Origin: Mariniflexile sp. AS56
GTDB lineage: Bacteria; Bacteroidota; Bacteroidia; Flavobacteriales; Flavobacteriaceae
Length of the DNA stretch: 64,000 nucleotides
NCBI RefSeq assembly: GCF_030552475.1
Contig: NZ_JAUPED010000015.1
Coordinates: forward strand, 18,127-82,126
Direction of reading: 5' to 3'
Below the pieces are notes generated by a model that saw nothing but the letters and a program-made list of their open reading frames with translations, searched no databases and had not been told where the DNA came from. Both the position numbers and the translations under genes were made by a program. Shown here one piece after another: positions 8,472-17,083 of this stretch; position 1 is the first letter of the stretch; each line of letters starts with the position of its first letter.

Positions 8472-9167
8472 TTAAATATTATTTAAAGCGTCGACCAGTT
8501 GGGTCTTTTTATTTCTACTTAAAGGAATTTCATAAGCACCAACTTCAACATTTTTGCTGTTAAACCTGTCAATTTTATCTAGGTTCACAATATAGGATTT
8601 GTGAATTCTTAAAAATTTATTCTCAGGTAATTCTTTTTCAAAAGATTTCATAGTAGAAAGTACTACTAAGCTGTTTTCTTCTGTAACTAGTTTTACATAA
8701 TCACCAAGGGCTTCAATCCACTTAATATCTTTAATGTAAACTTTTCGTTTTTTAAGATTACTTTTTACGAAGATGTGTTCACCTTCTTCTTCATTAAAAT
8801 CTTGAGTTAATTTATGCTGCTCAAGGGCTTTTTCAACAGCAACATTAAAACGTTCTCTAGTAATTGGTTTGTGTAAATAATCGGTAGCATCGTAATTAAA
8901 TGCTTTAAAAGCATATTCGGTTTTACCAGTTACAAAAACAATTTGTGGTTTGTTGTTTAATACATCTAAAAGTTCGAATCCGTTTAGCACTGGCATTTCA
9001 ATGTCTAAAAAGATTAAGTCTACTTGGTGAGTATTTAAACCATTTTTGGTTTCTAAGGCACTACTGTACTCTGCTATTAAGTTAAGAGCGGGGTGGTTCT
9101 CTACTAACTTAACAATAGAGAGACGTTGTATTGCTGAATCGTCTACTACTACACAGTTTAAAGTCAT
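8472..9167 (-). CDS. LytTR-family response regulator
   Basis: The product has 231 residues. The receiver domain (1-120) shows the acidic pair D9-D10, phospho-acceptor D55 in LIFLDIEMP, T80 and K100, so it should be phosphorylatable. The LytTR DNA-binding domain occupies about 130-231 (KVYIKDIKWIEALGDYVKL ... FLRIHKSYIVNLDKID). Such regulators usually pair with a membrane histidine kinase of the LytS/His_kinase family, but no kinase is adjacent; the only kinase in the window is at 58091 and of another type. It is convergent with priA (15 bases apart, no hairpin between). Its targets cannot be read from the sequence. Confidence 0.93.
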   Translation of the reverse strand: MTLNCVVVDDSAIQRLSIVKLVENHPALNLIAEYSSALETKNGLNTHQVDLIFLDIEMPVLNGFELLDVLNNKPQIVFVTGKTEYAFKAFNYDATDYLHKPITRERFNVAVEKALEQHKLTQDFNEEEGEHIFVKSNLKKRKVYIKDIKWIEALGDYVKLVTEENSLVVLSTMKSFEKELPENKFLRIHKSYIVNLDKIDRFNSKNVEVGAYEIPLSRNKKTQLVDALNNI

Positions 9168-9198
9168 AACATTTATATTATTTCGGTTAAGATATCGA

Positions 9199-9230
9199 CA
9201 ATAGTACGAAAAATTCGGCTAAAAACCAAA
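9199..9230 (-). promoter_or_regulatory. Promoter of the LytTR gene
   Basis: Read on the minus strand: TTTG (9230-9227), 20 bases, then TACTATTG (9206-9199), one mismatch from TAnnTTTG. It lies about 31 bases before the ATG at 9167. Confidence 0.55.
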
Positions 9231-9315
9231 TAACATCGTTAAACTGTTGATTTTAACATAATTTTAACACACATACCTTGTAGTAAATATATGATAAAAT
9301 ATACTGCAAATATAG

Positions 9316-9346
9316 TTGTGTAATATGTATTTATTGACTAATTTTG
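9316..9346 (+). promoter_or_regulatory. Promoter of the rpsF operon
   Basis: TTG (9316-9318), 20 bases, then TAATTTTG (9339-9346), a full match to the Bacteroidetes consensus. The start of rpsF is 30 bases downstream, leaving a leader of roughly 25 nt. Confidence 0.75.
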
Positions 9347-9376
9347 CACCCAATTTTAACAATAAACACGATTTTT

Positions 9377-9715
9377 ATGAATCATTATGAAACTGTTTTC
9401 ATCTTAAATCCCGTTTTATCTGAAGATCAGATAAAGGAGACAGTAAAGAAATACGAAGATTTTCTTGTTTCGAACGGAGCTAAGATGGTATCAAAAGAAG
9501 ATTGGGGGCTAAAAAAATTAGCGTATCCAATCCAAAACAAAAAAAGTGGTTTTTACCATTTATTTGAATACACCGTTGAAGGTGAAGTTATCAATACTTT
9601 AGAAGTAGAGTTTAGACGTGACGAGCGTTTTATGCGTTATTTAACGGTATCGTTAGATAAGCATGCTATTTCTTGGGCAGAGAGAAGAAGAGTTAAACTT
9701 AAACAAAAAGCTTAA
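9377..9715 (+). CDS. rpsF: 30S ribosomal protein S6
   Basis: S6 binds the central domain of 16S rRNA together with S18 in the small-subunit platform. The protein is 112 residues when started at ATG 9377 ([15 protein letters not shown]), matching the usual start and length of flavobacterial S6. A longer frame from 9344 would add eleven non-conserved residues and begin inside the -7 promoter box, so it is rejected. Typical S6 features are present: the first beta strand [29 protein letters not shown], and the basic C-terminal ERRRVKLKQ tail. It is followed two bases later by rpsR and then rplI, the classical S6-S18-L9 operon, here without ssb or priB between. Confidence 0.97.
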   Translation: MNHYETVFILNPVLSEDQIKETVKKYEDFLVSNGAKMVSKEDWGLKKLAYPIQNKKSGFYHLFEYTVEGEVINTLEVEFRRDERFMRYLTVSLDKHAISWAERRRVKLKQKA

Positions 9716-9717
9716 TT

Positions 9718-10014
9718 ATGTCATCTATAGAACAACAATCAAAAGGAAAAAAAGACGGAGAAATTAGATATTTAACTCCTCTTAATATTGACACAAACAA
9801 AGCGAAAAAATACTGTCGTTTTAAAAAATCTGGTATTAAATATATCGATTATAAAGATCCAGATTTCTTATTAAAGTTTGTAAACGAACAAGGTAAAATC
9901 TTACCAAGACGTTTAACAGGAACTTCGTTAAAGTTTCAAAGAAAAGTATCTGTTGCAGTTAAAAGAGCACGTCACTTAGCTTTAATGCCATACGTAGCAG
10001 ATTTATTAAAATAA
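9718..10014 (+). CDS. rpsR: 30S ribosomal protein S18
   Basis: S18 forms a heterodimer with S6 on the 30S platform. The 98-residue product carries the S18 signature: [16 protein letters not shown], then [43 protein letters not shown]. The N-terminal extension ([20 protein letters not shown]) is typical of Bacteroidota S18. The single cysteine in KKYCRF is the remnant of the zinc-binding set lost in many C-minus paralogues. It starts two bases after rpsF, so translation is probably coupled, and is 15 bases before rplI. Confidence 0.97.
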   Translation: MSSIEQQSKGKKDGEIRYLTPLNIDTNKAKKYCRFKKSGIKYIDYKDPDFLLKFVNEQGKILPRRLTGTSLKFQRKVSVAVKRARHLALMPYVADLLK

Positions 10015-10029
10015 AAAACACCGATAACA

Positions 10030-10479
10030 ATGGAACTTATATTAAAACAAGACGTTGAAAATTTAGGATTTAAAGACGATGTTGTAACAGTTAAGAACGG
10101 TTATGGTAGAAATTTTTTAATTCCTCAAGGACAAGCTATTATGGCTACGATTTCAGCTAAAAAAGTATTAGCTGAAAACTTAAAGCAAAGAGCTTATAAA
10201 GAAAAGAAAATAGTTGATGAAGCTACTGTGATTGCTGAAGCGATCAAAGCTTTAGAAATTAAGATAGCTGCGAAAGTAGGAACAGGCGATAAATTATTTG
10301 GTTCTGTTAATAACATTGATATTGCTGAAGCTTTAGCTAAAGAAGGTCAATCTATCGACAAAAAATTCATTACAGTTACAACTGTAAAACGTACAGGTAA
10401 ATATAATGCTGTAGTTCGTTTACACAGAGAAGTAACAGTAGATTTAGAATTTGAAGTTATCGCACAAGCTGCTGAATAA
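10030..10479 (+). CDS. rplI: 50S ribosomal protein L9
   Basis: L9 binds 23S rRNA near the L1 stalk and helps keep reading frame. The 149-residue product has the N-terminal signature MELILKQDVENLGFKDDVVTVKNGYGRNFLIPQGQA, a long connecting helix rich in Lys/Ala, and the C-terminal domain KVGTGDKLFGSVNNIDIAEAL ... VRLHREVTVDLEFEV. It is the last gene of the S6-S18-L9 operon and is followed at once by a strong terminator. Confidence 0.97.
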   Translation: MELILKQDVENLGFKDDVVTVKNGYGRNFLIPQGQAIMATISAKKVLAENLKQRAYKEKKIVDEATVIAEAIKALEIKIAAKVGTGDKLFGSVNNIDIAEALAKEGQSIDKKFITVTTVKRTGKYNAVVRLHREVTVDLEFEVIAQAAE

Positions 10480-10494
10480 TTTTAAATAGATTTA

Positions 10495-10527
10495 TAAAAA
10501 AGCCTCAACCTAGTTGGGGCTTTTTTT
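10495..10527 (+). terminator. Terminator of the rpsF-rpsR-rplI operon
   Basis: AGCCTCAAC (10501-10509) pairs with GTTGGGGCT (10513-10521, one G-U) around a three-base loop and is followed by seven T. Confidence 0.9.
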
Positions 10528-10563
10528 ATAATTTTATATTTTAAAACCAAGTTATTATAAAGC

Positions 10564-10578
10564 CTCCCTCGAAGGGAG
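10564..10578 (+). repeat. Short perfect hairpin at the 5' edge of the DUF6495-like gene
   Basis: CTCCCT (10564-10569) and AGGGAG (10573-10578) are separated by CGA, five bases before the ATG at 10584. It looks like a fragment of the CTCCCTTCGAAGGGAG-type intergenic palindromes seen in flavobacteria (from memory). Confidence 0.5.
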
Positions 10579-10592
10579 ATTAAATGGGCAAC

Positions 10593-11063
10593 ATGAAATA
10601 TTCAAGACTTACAAAAGAGCAATTTGAAGAATTACACCAAGAGTTTATAAACTTTTTAGCGACCCAATCTGTTACTGCTGATGAGTGGGAGAATTTAAAA
10701 GTGAATAAACCAGAGTTAGCCGAAACAGAGCTAGACGTTTTTAGCGATTTAGTTTGGGAAGGTGTTTTAAACCAAGCAGAATATCTAGAACATTTTTCGG
10801 CACAACATATGTATTTATTCCGTTTAGGAAAAAAGAAAATGAAAGCCATTGTAGTAAATGTTAAAAATACAGAGGTAGATATTACCACCCAAAAGGGGTA
10901 TGATTGGTTACGTGAAAATTTAATGGATGAACGTGTTGAGTTTTTACAAGCAGATAAAGACTATACAGATGATAAAAACTTAGATAAGTTTAAAATGATT
11001 GAGCAAGGTGCCTCAATTACAAAAGGCGAGTTGTTTGGTTATTTTCATGAGTTGATAAATTAA
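10593..11063 (+). CDS. DUF6495-like conserved hypothetical protein
   Basis: I read this as a 156-residue cytosolic acidic protein starting MKYSRLTKEQFEELHQEF; an ATG three codons upstream (10584) is possible but would sit right behind a hairpin. There is no signal peptide or membrane segment. Visible features are two helical blocks (residues 5-45), LVWEGVLNQAEYLEHFSAQHMYLFRLG, and a basic strand KKMKAIVVNV. I associate this pattern with DUF6495, a Flavobacteriia family often found next to rplI, but this is memory rather than a search result. It stands alone between the rplI terminator and a repeat element that begins directly after its stop codon. Confidence 0.75.
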   Translation: MKYSRLTKEQFEELHQEFINFLATQSVTADEWENLKVNKPELAETELDVFSDLVWEGVLNQAEYLEHFSAQHMYLFRLGKKKMKAIVVNVKNTEVDITTQKGYDWLRENLMDERVEFLQADKDYTDDKNLDKFKMIEQGASITKGELFGYFHELIN

Positions 11064-11174
11064 CGTCATTGCGAAGGAGGAACGACTGAAGCAATCTGTT
11101 AATCGTTTACGCCATTGCTGGGTACGCAACTTGTTTATTGTGATTTGATAATAGGCACCATAAGGTTGCTTCAC
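11064..11174 (+). repeat. Degenerate palindromic intergenic repeat
   Basis: The block beginning CGTCATTGCGAAGGAGGAAC at 11064 and running to 11100 (through GAAGCAATCTGTT) matches a repeat known from many bacterial genomes, including flavobacteria. An inverted, eroded copy of its end (GGTTGCTTC, 11164-11172) lies 70 bases on. A second, decayed copy is at 56133-56164. Confidence 0.6.
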
Positions 11175-11215
11175 TTTTTTTCTAATGAAAAGCTCGGAAA
11201 GACGTTTTCATTAAT

Positions 11216-11223
11216 TATTTTTG
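11216..11223 (+). promoter_or_regulatory. -7 box (TATTTTTG) for hisS
   Basis: A perfect TAnnTTTG followed by C. It would give a leader of about 95 nt before hisS. No TTG box lies at the usual 20-base spacing. Confidence 0.5.
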
Positions 11224-11225
11224 CC

Positions 11226-11319
11226 GTTCAGCATCTTAAAACCTAAAGGTTATATTGTGATGCGGAACCCACATTTAAAATATTTTATAATCATTAAAAA
11301 GATACCTGTTTTTGCAGGT
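11226..11319 (+). promoter_or_regulatory. Structured 5' leader of hisS
   Basis: GTTC-a-GCATC (11226-11235) pairs with GATGC-g-GAAC (11259-11268), enclosing a small hairpin ACCT-aa-AGGT (11241-11250). A second hairpin ACCTG/CAGGT (11304-11319) ends eight bases before the ATG. I see no T-box sequence, and the mechanism is unknown. Confidence 0.4.
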
Positions 11320-11326
11320 TGTTAAT

Positions 11327-12697
11327 ATGGCTCAAAAACCAAGCATTCCTAAAGGCACCAGAGATTTTAATCCAGAACAGGTCGCAAAACGTAACTATAT
11401 TTTTAATACCATTCGTGGTAGTTTTGAAACTTTTGGATTTCAACCTATTGAAACCCCGAGTTTTGAAAATTCAGATACCTTAATGGGAAAATATGGTGAA
11501 GAAGGTGACCGCTTGATTTTTAAAATTTTAAATTCGGGTGATTATTTAGCTAAGGTAGATGAGCAAGCTTATATAAATAAAGATTCACTTAAACTGACAT
11601 CAAATATTTCAGAAAAAGCCTTACGCTACGACCTAACAGTACCATTCGCACGTTACGTAGTACAACACCAAAACGAAATAGAATTTCCGTTTAAGCGTTA
11701 CCAAATACAGCCTGTGTGGCGTGCAGATAGACCTCAAAAGGGGCGTTTTAGAGAGTTTTTTCAATGTGATGCCGATGTGGTTGGTAGCAAGTCGCTTTGG
11801 CAAGAGGTTGAATTTATACAATTATACGACACTGTATTTTCTTCATTGAAGTTAGAAGGTGTGACTATTAAAATTAATAACCGAAAAATACTTGCTGGTA
11901 TAGCAGAAGTTATTGGTGCTTCAGATAAATTAATTGATTTTACCGTTGCTTTAGATAAGCTTGATAAAATAGGCGAAGCGAAGGTGAAAGAGGAAATGCG
12001 TTCTAAAGGGATTTCAGAAAAAGGTATTTCTAAATTACAGCCTTTATTTACCTTGTCGGGTTCTTTTGAAACACAAATTGAATCTTTAAAAGCTATTTTA
12101 TCTTCTTCTGAAGAAGGCACCAAAGGTATTGAAGAACTATCTTTTATAAACGAAGCTATTTCAGAATTAGGGTTAAAAACAGCCACTTTACAGTTGGATG
12201 TTACTTTAGCTCGTGGTTTAAATTATTATACTGGTGCTATTTTTGAAGTGGCTGCTCCAAAAACCGTGCAAATGGGTTCTATAGGTGGCGGTGGACGTTA
12301 CGACGATTTAACCGGTATTTTCGGGTTAAACAATGTAAGTGGCGTTGGTATTAGTTTTGGTTTAGATCGTATTTATTTGGTGCTGGAAGAATTAGGTTTG
12401 TTCCCAGAAACAGTGAATAAAAACGTTGAGGTTTTGTTTATTAACTTCGGCGATAAAGAAGCTTTATTTTGTTTGAAAGCCATTAAAGAATTACGTTCTG
12501 TTGGTATTTATACAGAGTTGTATCCTGATACAGACAAGATGAAGAAACAAATGAATCATGCGAATAAACGAAACATTCCGTTTGTAGTTTTAGTTGGTGA
12601 TGAGGAAGTTGCTTCTAATAAGTATACATTAAAAAATATGATTTCTGGCGAGCAACATAAAGTGACCCTTCAGGAATTAATAAATCATATAAAATAA
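11327..12697 (+). CDS. hisS: Histidyl-tRNA synthetase
   Basis: HisRS charges tRNA-His with histidine and ATP. The product is 456 residues when started at ATG 11327 ([18 protein letters not shown]); a TTG five codons upstream lies inside a hairpin and is unlikely. Class II motifs are visible: KGTRDF at the start, motif 2 [23 protein letters not shown] followed by QCDADV, the histidine-binding HisA segment ARGLNYYTG, and motif 3 GGGGRYDDL with SFGLDR. The C-terminal anticodon-binding domain follows ([14 protein letters not shown] ... KYTLKNM). The gene is monocistronic with a structured leader and a hairpin behind it. Confidence 0.97.
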   Translation: MAQKPSIPKGTRDFNPEQVAKRNYIFNTIRGSFETFGFQPIETPSFENSDTLMGKYGEEGDRLIFKILNSGDYLAKVDEQAYINKDSLKLTSNISEKALRYDLTVPFARYVVQHQNEIEFPFKRYQIQPVWRADRPQKGRFREFFQCDADVVGSKSLWQEVEFIQLYDTVFSSLKLEGVTIKINNRKILAGIAEVIGASDKLIDFTVALDKLDKIGEAKVKEEMRSKGISEKGISKLQPLFTLSGSFETQIESLKAILSSSEEGTKGIEELSFINEAISELGLKTATLQLDVTLARGLNYYTGAIFEVAAPKTVQMGSIGGGGRYDDLTGIFGLNNVSGVGISFGLDRIYLVLEELGLFPETVNKNVEVLFINFGDKEALFCLKAIKELRSVGIYTELYPDTDKMKKQMNHANKRNIPFVVLVGDEEVASNKYTLKNMISGEQHKVTLQELINHIK

Positions 12698-12698
12698 A

Positions 12699-12724
12699 AA
12701 GTCCTAAAAATTAATTTAGGACTT
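12699..12724. terminator. Hairpin between hisS and the giant T9SS gene
   Basis: AAGTCCTAAA pairs with TTTAGGACTT around a six-base loop (stem cores 12701-12708 and 12715-12722). The T tract is weak, but the position between two convergent genes fits a shared terminator. Confidence 0.65.
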
Positions 12725-12784
12725 CCTTATAAAGCTTCTGTAATATAGATGTAGATTTTGGGACTACTAGTTTAACTCGAAGCT

Positions 12785-15700
12785 TTAGTTTACAATTACT
12801 TTTTTTGAAACGATGCCCGTCTCAGTTTTTAGTTTGATGATGTAAGTCCCCGTTTGTATATAACTTGGGGAATATTCACTATAACTTTGATTTGATTTTA
12901 TTTCAAAAGAATTAATGGACTGTCCTAATATGTTCAATATTTCTAAAGATTTAATAGGGGTTAATTCCGGATTGTTTATAACAACATGTCTGTTTTCATT
13001 TGAATAATATACTTGTACAGCATCCATCTCATTGGTGTCTAAACTAAGTGCATCGGCTTTAGAAAAAGCGACTTCAAAACGATTTAGGTATTGACCAACC
13101 GGCAAGTATACATCATATTTACCATCTTTTAAATCATGATAAATATTCAATTCTTTATCATGTAAATAGATCATGCTGTTGTTGGGAATGTTTTCTAAAG
13201 CATCTATTTTTATAGAAGCGATACCTTCTTTATTTATTTTGATACCTAAAGCAAGTGCTTGTGTTTCATTAAAATTGTTTACCGCTTGGATAGTAAAGTT
13301 GGTGTCATCAAACACCCAGAACATATCCTCTTTATTGTTTTCAATAAGTGGTGCATCATACCCCATATCGAAATTATTAGTAGCCTGCTCATCTACACCA
13401 GCCAATAATTGGCGATGGTATCCTTTCGGAGAATCAAAATTAAGTCTTATTTTTTGTCTGTTATTAACGTTTTTGGTTGCTTGTTTACTATCTGTATTTG
13501 TGCTTTTAATGAATATGGAAGCTGTACTTCCTTCAGGAACAAAAGCGCGTTGACTGTTTTTGAATACTAACTTACCTCCAACAACAGGGTGTGATTTTCC
13601 TTCTAATTGTGAGTCTAGAATTGAAGAAACAAAGAACCCTTGGGCAATAGGAATGTATTGACCTGGTGTTTTCGTATCTAAACTTCCTGTAGCATTAATT
13701 CGAACATCATTACTAATGGCTGGAACGCCACCTATTAGAGTGTAACTCGCATAACCACCTTCATATTCTCCTGTAATATGGGTGTTTCCTGCAAAGTGGT
13801 CCCAGTAATATAATGTTCCATTGAACACATTGCCCTGTGTGTTTCTACCATTTGTTTCAAGAGCGCTCATGTTGTCCTTTATGAATTCATTAGCATCTAT
13901 AGCAGAAGGGTATGGGTTACCAACTAAATAGTCGTTACCAGTATTTATTTTAAGGGTGATATCACCATTATTTGGTTTACCATTGAATACGTAATTTTGT
14001 GTTTGGGTTAAAGAACCACTTGTGTGTTCAACCCCTTTCATACTAAAACCTTCGCCAGCTTGAAGTGTACCGTTACGTCTTACATGTTGCCAATAGGAAT
14101 AGGATTTGCTTGTACTGTTGGTGTATTTCCAAATCCAATAATCTGCAACACTTATATTGGTGCCAGAAACACTACCGTTATAACCTGACGATAAAAAAGT
14201 AATTCGACTTGGGTCACTAGGGATGGTGCCATTCTTAATAATGTTATCGGTCATTTTATAGCTGTTGTTATTGCTATTTGTATTGCTTTTACCTACTGGA
14301 GAGGACCAATATTCATAAGTGAAATAGTCTTTAATGCCTTTTTGGTCGCGTTCTATTTTACCAGTACTAGCGATGTCTAAAATACTACCATCGGTTTGAA
14401 TAAGTTGAGATTCATTATCCAAATCAATCAAACCATTTATTTTTAAGTACATACTGTTGTATAAACCTTTGCTCGTTTCTATAGAAAATTCTTTTCCTAA
14501 ATCGACTATCAAGCCAGTCATTCCTTGTGTTTGGTAGGTGCCGTTTAAGTTGATGTTGTGTTTTATGTGAACAATAGATGCGTCATTTGGGTTGTCTTGT
14601 TTTGCAGCAATATCCCATTCATCGCCATGTAACCAATTTGAAGTGTTGGTCCAATCGCCATCGGCACTTGTAACATAGGGTAGTGGTGCTTTTTGGAAAA
14701 ATATATTTTTAAAATTGTACATTTTAGCACCTGTAACCTCGTCTATAGTGCTCGTTTTTTTGTTGTCTAAAATGTTGTTTTTAAAAGCATCCATTTTATA
14801 ATAGTTTACTAAACTAGAACCGATTGAAGTAGAAATGTCTACAGGAATTATTTTACCACGATTAAAACCGTTGGAGTCATCTAGTTCTTGATACACCATG
14901 GCTTTAATTTCAGAGGTTGTTAGTGCGGTGTTAAACACTCTAACTTCATCAATTTCACCTTTAAAATAATGGGTTTTATTAGCTGAACTTCCTATGGTAA
15001 AATTTGAAGTACTTGCAATACCTCCAGAAGTAGAACTCGCTTCTTCAATACCATTAATATATAATGTTGTTTTGTTTGATGTTGTTGAGAGGCTTACATG
15101 CATCCAAATTCCTTGTGCAGCTACACTTGTAGATGTTAAGCTTACGCCTTCACTTACAGCAGTAATGGTATTGGTGTTATTATTTATTTGTATGTAAAAA
15201 TCGTCTTGACCAGTAATAATTTGATTAGTAGTATCCGTATTCTCACCTCCATATTTTATAAAAGCCATTAAAGTAGCGGCTCCAGAATTTATAATATTGG
15301 TGTCTTCCACATAATCGTTTCTACCATCAAAGTATAAACTATAGCTTCCATTTAAATTTCTTGGCGAACCAAATAGAGTGTCATCACCATCTCGCGAGGC
15401 CATAATACCATCGCCATCAGCATCCACTAAACTATCTAGAACACCTGCTGTATGCGGTAAATTGGCATAAATTTCAACGGTTTCTATATCAAAAGTAAGT
15501 GTTACATCATTATAGGGGTCTTTGTAATCTGGAATACCATCGGCATCAGAATCTAAAGCGTATAATGGGGCTGTACCTTGGCTGTTGTTTCCATAAGAAT
15601 TTGTATAATTAGTTCCTTGGTGGAAATCGAAAATATCTAAGATGCCATCACCAAAACCTTCAATAATGCCATCGTTGTTTGAATCTTTATTTCTGAATTT

Positions 15701-16810
15701 CTCAGTATCAGCACCATCGCCAACACCATTTCCTGTAATGTCGCCGTCACTATTTTGAAAGTTTGGATTGTTTGTGTTAATTACTCCATATTCATCGATG
15801 TCAAATAGTCCATCGTTATCTGAGTCTAAATCTAAATAATCAGGAATCGCATCGCCATCAGAATTTATAGGTAAAATAGATTCTAATGAATCGTGCATAC
15901 CATTTCCATTCGTATCAATCCAATTCGAGGTGCCTGTTAAAGTTGCTTTGCCTTCACTTAAATGAGCGCTTGTTGGGTTGCCTTCAACTACATCTGGAAT
16001 ACCATCGTTGTCTGAATCCAAATCAAATACATCTGCAATACCATCACTGTCTGTATCGCAAAGGCTTTGTCTTACTTGAATAGTATCAATAGCAAAGTTA
16101 ATGACACTTCCATTTGTGGTGTTATTTACAATTTGTACAATAAAAGCTGTTTCTGAAGTGGTAAATTGTTGAGTGAATTGGTTCCAAACAGAGGTTTCAC
16201 AAGTATTATAACTAGAATCTGCAGTGTGTGGATAGGTTCCTGTATGGTCTGTAGCGTTGAAAGTATCACCACATCTTGTGATGTCACCGGTATTGATAGT
16301 AGCTATAATACTCGCTCTATCTGGTGTTAAAAAGTTTATGGTAAGGTTTGGTAAATCTCTATGTGTATAGGTACTTGTCGCCCCGGTTGTTGTGTAATTT
16401 TGATCCTTGTCATCTGTATTCATGACCTGGAAACTATAAGAAACCGGTATGTTTGCTAAAGTTCCTGCAATTTGTGTTTCATATAAAATTTCAGAATTGT
16501 TAGATACATTAACAAAGCTTATTCTGCTCTCGGGATAGGCCTCAAAAGTTTCACTTATAAATTTATAATCTGTTTTGGAAGCTCCAGAGGCTAGTCTGCA
16601 ATTCGTTTCTTCAATGGCATCTGGAATACCATCATTATCATCATCGATGTCAACATCGTCGTTAACACCATCATTATCACTATCAAAAAATAGTTTAAGA
16701 CTTTCTGTGCTTGATTTGATAAACGATTGAGTCTGTGAAAAGGCATTAAATGAAAGAAACGCACATAATAGATATGTGCACATTTTTAATGATGTATAAT
16801 ATTTTTTCAC
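12785..16810 (-). CDS. Large secreted protein: TSP3 repeats, LamG domain, T9SS tail
   Basis: The product has 1341 residues with a signal peptide (1-25, ending NAFSQ). Residues 43-67, 250-275, 298-340, 350-400 and 418-480 hold Asp/Asn-rich DxDxDG(I/V)xD calcium-binding loops of thrombospondin type 3 kind. A LamG/concanavalin-like domain spans about 490-645 (YSLYFDGRNDYVED ... GEIDEVRVFNTALTTSEI). A long beta-rich region follows, with a DGDWTNTSNWLHGDEW segment, and the protein ends in a T9SS type A sorting domain (about 1270-1341, GTYIIKLKTETGIVSKKVIVN). It should be exported by T9SS and displayed or released. Adhesion or glycan binding is plausible but unproven. It is monocistronic and convergent with hisS. 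Confidence 0.92.
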   Translation of the reverse strand: MKKYYTSLKMCTYLLCAFLSFNAFSQTQSFIKSSTESLKLFFDSDNDGVNDDVDIDDDNDGIPDAIEETNCRLASGASKTDYKFISETFEAYPESRISFVNVSNNSEILYETQIAGTLANIPVSYSFQVMNTDDKDQNYTTTGATSTYTHRDLPNLTINFLTPDRASIIATINTGDITRCGDTFNATDHTGTYPHTADSSYNTCETSVWNQFTQQFTTSETAFIVQIVNNTTNGSVINFAIDTIQVRQSLCDTDSDGIADVFDLDSDNDGIPDVVEGNPTSAHLSEGKATLTGTSNWIDTNGNGMHDSLESILPINSDGDAIPDYLDLDSDNDGLFDIDEYGVINTNNPNFQNSDGDITGNGVGDGADTEKFRNKDSNNDGIIEGFGDGILDIFDFHQGTNYTNSYGNNSQGTAPLYALDSDADGIPDYKDPYNDVTLTFDIETVEIYANLPHTAGVLDSLVDADGDGIMASRDGDDTLFGSPRNLNGSYSLYFDGRNDYVEDTNIINSGAATLMAFIKYGGENTDTTNQIITGQDDFYIQINNNTNTITAVSEGVSLTSTSVAAQGIWMHVSLSTTSNKTTLYINGIEEASSTSGGIASTSNFTIGSSANKTHYFKGEIDEVRVFNTALTTSEIKAMVYQELDDSNGFNRGKIIPVDISTSIGSSLVNYYKMDAFKNNILDNKKTSTIDEVTGAKMYNFKNIFFQKAPLPYVTSADGDWTNTSNWLHGDEWDIAAKQDNPNDASIVHIKHNINLNGTYQTQGMTGLIVDLGKEFSIETSKGLYNSMYLKINGLIDLDNESQLIQTDGSILDIASTGKIERDQKGIKDYFTYEYWSSPVGKSNTNSNNNSYKMTDNIIKNGTIPSDPSRITFLSSGYNGSVSGTNISVADYWIWKYTNSTSKSYSYWQHVRRNGTLQAGEGFSMKGVEHTSGSLTQTQNYVFNGKPNNGDITLKINTGNDYLVGNPYPSAIDANEFIKDNMSALETNGRNTQGNVFNGTLYYWDHFAGNTHITGEYEGGYASYTLIGGVPAISNDVRINATGSLDTKTPGQYIPIAQGFFVSSILDSQLEGKSHPVVGGKLVFKNSQRAFVPEGSTASIFIKSTNTDSKQATKNVNNRQKIRLNFDSPKGYHRQLLAGVDEQATNNFDMGYDAPLIENNKEDMFWVFDDTNFTIQAVNNFNETQALALGIKINKEGIASIKIDALENIPNNSMIYLHDKELNIYHDLKDGKYDVYLPVGQYLNRFEVAFSKADALSLDTNEMDAVQVYYSNENRHVVINNPELTPIKSLEILNILGQSINSFEIKSNQSYSEYSPSYIQTGTYIIKLKTETGIVSKKVIVN

Positions 16811-16991
16811 AAGAGGGTTAAGTTTAGTTTGGGACTAATCAGTATTACCGAGTCAAATGTATATTTTTATTCCGTGAAATGCAAATTTAATCGATGAAAT
16901 GCATTTTTGTAAAGTTGGGACTATTAACTAGTGGCTGTGTTTTGTGAAATGAGGATAGGAAATAGGGGGTGTTTTGAAGGTGTTTTTATTT

Positions 16992-17029
16992 AAAAAAAAA
17001 TGGGTTGCTATAAATATAGCAACCCATTT
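16992..17029 (-). terminator. Terminator of the rlmD-aguA operon
   Basis: A perfect 14-base stem (AAATGGGTTGCTAT, 16998-17011, with its complement at 17016-17029) and four-base loop. On the minus strand it is followed by a long U run (A tract 16992-17000). It lies 55 bases past the aguA stop. Confidence 0.92.
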
Positions 17030-17083
17030 GGATATAATTGTCTAAATGAAATTTTCAAATCCCTTTATGAAAAGATAAAAATA

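Noticed and set aside
9344..9376. Eleven extra codons at the start of rpsF
   Set aside because: They overlap the -7 promoter box and are not part of the S6 family; ATG 9377 gives the normal length.
11224..11326. T-box leader at hisS
   Set aside because: No T-box consensus, no specifier loop and no terminator/antiterminator pair are seen.
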